Assembly: GCA_025612245.1 (NCBI GenBank)
Contig: JAAXKQ010000011.1
Location: 62,001-126,000 of the forward strand
Length of the DNA stretch: 64,000 bases
From: Ignavibacteria bacterium
GTDB taxonomy: Bacteria; Bacteroidota; Ignavibacteria; Ignavibacteriales; SURF-24
Reading direction: 5' to 3'
The notes below the pieces were generated by a model. It saw only the letters and a list, made by a program, of their open reading frames with translations. It searched no databases and had not been told where the DNA came from. Below, piece after piece: positions 62,213 to 64,000 of this stretch. The stretch's first letter is position 1. The number at the start of each line of letters is the position of its first letter. The translations under genes were made by a program, and so were the position numbers.

Positions 62213-62791
62213 ATGAGAATTGTTTCTTCATCTGTCCTGCTTCTGATTTTGTTAGGAACGGTTTGTTTTGCCCAGGCTGAAAGTGGGGCTTATGTTGCGG
62301 CTGCCGTAAAAAGCGGATCAATCGTTGGACGGAACAGCCTTATTGCCGGAGGAAGAGCCGGCTGGAGTTTTGGCAAAAAGATTTTTCTTGGCGGGGCGTT
62401 CTACAGCCTCGTAAATGAAGTTGAAATGGACCAGAAAGATCCCTTAACCAACCGGAAGCTGCTGGCAGGATTTAACTGCGGCGGTCTTGAACTGGAATAT
62501 ATCTATCCCTTAAACGAGCTATTTCACGGATCCATCCTTCTTTTTATGGGAGGAGGCGGACTGAAGCCTAAGGCTAAAGACCTCTCGGTCCCTCATACGA
62601 GCTACTACGGTCAAAGCCTCCTTGTCTGGGAGCCGCAGGTAAATGTCGAGCTAAACCTGACAAAGCTTCTTCATCTGGGGCTCGGAGTGAGCTACAGGTT
62701 CGTAACAGGTGTGGATGGCTATCAGGGGCTACAAAATAAAGATCTTAGCAGCGTTAACTCACTTATTACTTTAAGGTTCGGCAGCCTTTAG
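62213..62791 (+). CDS. Small outer-membrane beta-barrel-like protein
   Basis: Of unknown function. The ORF track starts at 62144, inside the promoter; the ATG at 62213 starts a signal peptide (residues 1-21, ending VCFAQA) and gives 192 residues. The rest alternates amphipathic strands with frequent Gly and Tyr, and ends ITLRFGSL, as in small eight-strand outer-membrane barrels. It has its own promoter and lies 80 bases before the DUF2279 gene, which may share its transcript. Confidence 0.68.
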   Translation: MRIVSSSVLLLILLGTVCFAQAESGAYVAAAVKSGSIVGRNSLIAGGRAGWSFGKKIFLGGAFYSLVNEVEMDQKDPLTNRKLLAGFNCGGLELEYIYPLNELFHGSILLFMGGGGLKPKAKDLSVPHTSYYGQSLLVWEPQVNVELNLTKLLHLGLGVSYRFVTGVDGYQGLQNKDLSSVNSLITLRFGSL

Positions 62792-62871
62792 AACTGCTTT
62801 ATTTTCAACCATGAATGATTAAATTAACCCGAAGCGGTGTAAGGAAAATGCCGTTTAACCTGGAAATAAAT

Positions 62872-63915
62872 ATGCCGAAATATATTTTATTGTTTGTTCT
62901 TTTTTTTTGCTGCAGTTCTGCATCGTCGTCAGCGGCAGCGGAGCCCTCAAAAGGGGAAAGCCTGCTTCAGTCGGACTCAACTGTAAATGATCCAAAGCCC
63001 GCTAAGTACCTGTCACTAAATGAGTTTACCTATGCCGGTGAAAGGCGTTACATTTTGGATGGATCGCTGCCACTTATGAAAACAGAGATAAAACCTGTTA
63101 CCGCCTCAATTGTAGGCGGAATTTACCTGGGAGCCATAGTAGGCCTGCACATCAATCAGCGTAATGCCTGGTGGAAAGACAACAGGCAGGCTTTTCATTT
63201 TCAGGAGGACTGGTTCTCTGCTGTTCAGGTGGATAAGGCAGGGCACTTCTTTGGCGGCTACATAACTTCATATGTAATGGGAGAGGGCCTTCTGGCCTCG
63301 GGCATCAGCTATGAGTCTTCGGCCATATGGGGAAGCGCGCTTGCACTTGCATACCAGACTTATGTTGAAACTGAGGACGGTTTTGCAAAGCAGTGGGGCT
63401 TCAGCCCTTCGGACTGGTATTTTGACCTTCTTGGCGCAAGCTTTTTTCTGGCGCAGCATTATAACCCTTTGCTTCAGAATGTGACCCCAAAGTGGCAGTT
63501 TGTCCCTTCGGAATGGACGGGTAAACCGATAATCTTGCGCCCGAGAACGTTTATAGATGACTACAACAGCTCAACTTTCTGGTACTCTGTAGACGTATAT
63601 AATCTGCTGAATGAAAACGGGAAGAAATACTGGCCTAAATGGCTTAACCTTGCCGTTGGCTATGGCGGCGACGCAATTGACGCGAATCCTGATCCTAACG
63701 GTCCGCCCGACCAGCTTTCCGTAAGGCGGTATGTCCTGGGTCTGGACCTCAATTTGGTGAGGCTTTTGCCTTCGGGAGGCTGGTTCTGGAACTGGGCGAG
63801 GCAGAGCCTGAACTATATTAAACTTCCTGCACCGGCAGTGGAGTTTACGGAAAAAGGGACGAAGTTTTATGTCCTCTATCCATTCCGCTTTAGCCTTGGA
63901 AACCTGAGGTTTTAA
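62872..63915 (+). CDS. DUF2279/YfiM-like envelope protein
   Basis: The start is uncertain. The ORF track starts at 62815; an ATG at 62872 (MPKYILLFVLFF) begins directly at a signal peptide and is preferred here, giving 347 residues. DKAGHFFGGYITSY near residue 130 and the aromatic, small-residue helices after it (WGFSPSDWYFDLLGA) match the DUF2279/YfiM group. The C-terminal half is beta-rich and may be an outer-membrane domain. Function unknown. A hairpin follows the stop. Confidence 0.7.
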   Translation: MPKYILLFVLFFCCSSASSSAAAEPSKGESLLQSDSTVNDPKPAKYLSLNEFTYAGERRYILDGSLPLMKTEIKPVTASIVGGIYLGAIVGLHINQRNAWWKDNRQAFHFQEDWFSAVQVDKAGHFFGGYITSYVMGEGLLASGISYESSAIWGSALALAYQTYVETEDGFAKQWGFSPSDWYFDLLGASFFLAQHYNPLLQNVTPKWQFVPSEWTGKPIILRPRTFIDDYNSSTFWYSVDVYNLLNENGKKYWPKWLNLAVGYGGDAIDANPDPNGPPDQLSVRRYVLGLDLNLVRLLPSGGWFWNWARQSLNYIKLPAPAVEFTEKGTKFYVLYPFRFSLGNLRF

Positions 63916-63919
63916 GGAA

Positions 63920-63950
63920 GGTGCCGGAGGAGATTAAATCTTCCGGCACC
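63920..63950 (+). terminator. Terminator-like hairpin after the DUF2279 gene
   Basis: GGTGCCGG and CCGGCACC form an 8-bp stem, continued inside by AGATT/AATCT, followed by CATTTTAAG. The T run is short. Confidence 0.6.
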
Positions 63951-64000
63951 CATTTTAAGAAAATCAGCTCCCTGGAGCTATAGTGAAAATAACAGGGGAA

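Overview
The window looks like an Ignavibacteria-type genome (Ignavibacteriota, Bacteroidota/Chlorobiota group). This is inferred from gene content and promoter type; no marker gene such as rRNA is present. Supporting signs are an alternative complex III (Act) operon joined to an A2-type (YSHP) heme-copper oxidase, several leaders that fit the Bacteroidota -33/-7 promoter (TTTG-N19-TAnnTTTG), Shine-Dalgarno-led genes with frequent TTG starts, and outer-membrane proteins that imply a diderm cell. No tRNA, rRNA, IS element or CRISPR repeat was seen.

Layout. 1-1.4 kb: a Cas6 gene at the left edge and a small membrane protein, both on minus. 1.9-4.6 kb: a large orphan PAS/GAF histidine kinase. 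4.9-10.6 kb: a minus-strand lysine/diaminopimelate operon dapA-dapB-dapH-lysC-dapL-asd (acetylated-intermediate route), preceded by a thioredoxin-reductase-like flavoprotein. 12.0-18.7 kb: a tightly packed plus-strand cluster of nucleotidyltransferase, ATP-grasp, class III aminotransferase, CDP-alcohol phosphotransferase, Gfo/Idh dehydrogenase, LPG-flippase-like membrane protein and HAD hydrolase. This reads as a pathway that makes, activates and attaches a phospho-polyol or amino-polyol headgroup. I do not recognise its product, and it is the best candidate here for an undescribed system. 18.8-21.4 kb: proC, pyrophosphatase, an acidic small protein and a small HELRH metallopeptidase. 21.5-25.7 kb (minus): hutI, glutamate formiminotransferase and cyclodeaminase (late histidine degradation) coupled to a NamZ-type muramidase. 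25.9-34.0 kb (plus): glgA, gmhB-like phosphatase, a lipoprotein, an outer-membrane barrel, rpiB, glyA, tatC and a polyprenyl diphosphate synthase. 34.2 kb: a MORN-like repeat protein.

35.0-50.3 kb is the respiratory core: actA, a small Tat-like peptide, actB, actC, a fused actD-actE, actF, a cytochrome c, SCO, oxidase subunits I, III, IV and II, ctaB (heme O synthase) and a polytopic membrane cytochrome c. Act oxidises menaquinol and the oxidase reduces O2; the gene order suggests co-production of a supercomplex. It is followed by nuoA-F (complex I, incomplete here; G-N must lie elsewhere), so electron entry and exit are neighbours. 55.2-58.5 kb: rnhA, and fur-feoA-feoB on minus. 58.7-62.1 kb: dodecin, Bcp peroxiredoxin, then a PTPS-folE-SDR-SDR run whose PTPS closely resembles animal 6-pyruvoyl-tetrahydropterin synthase, suggesting tetrahydrobiopterin-type pterin synthesis. 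62.2-63.9 kb: two envelope proteins.
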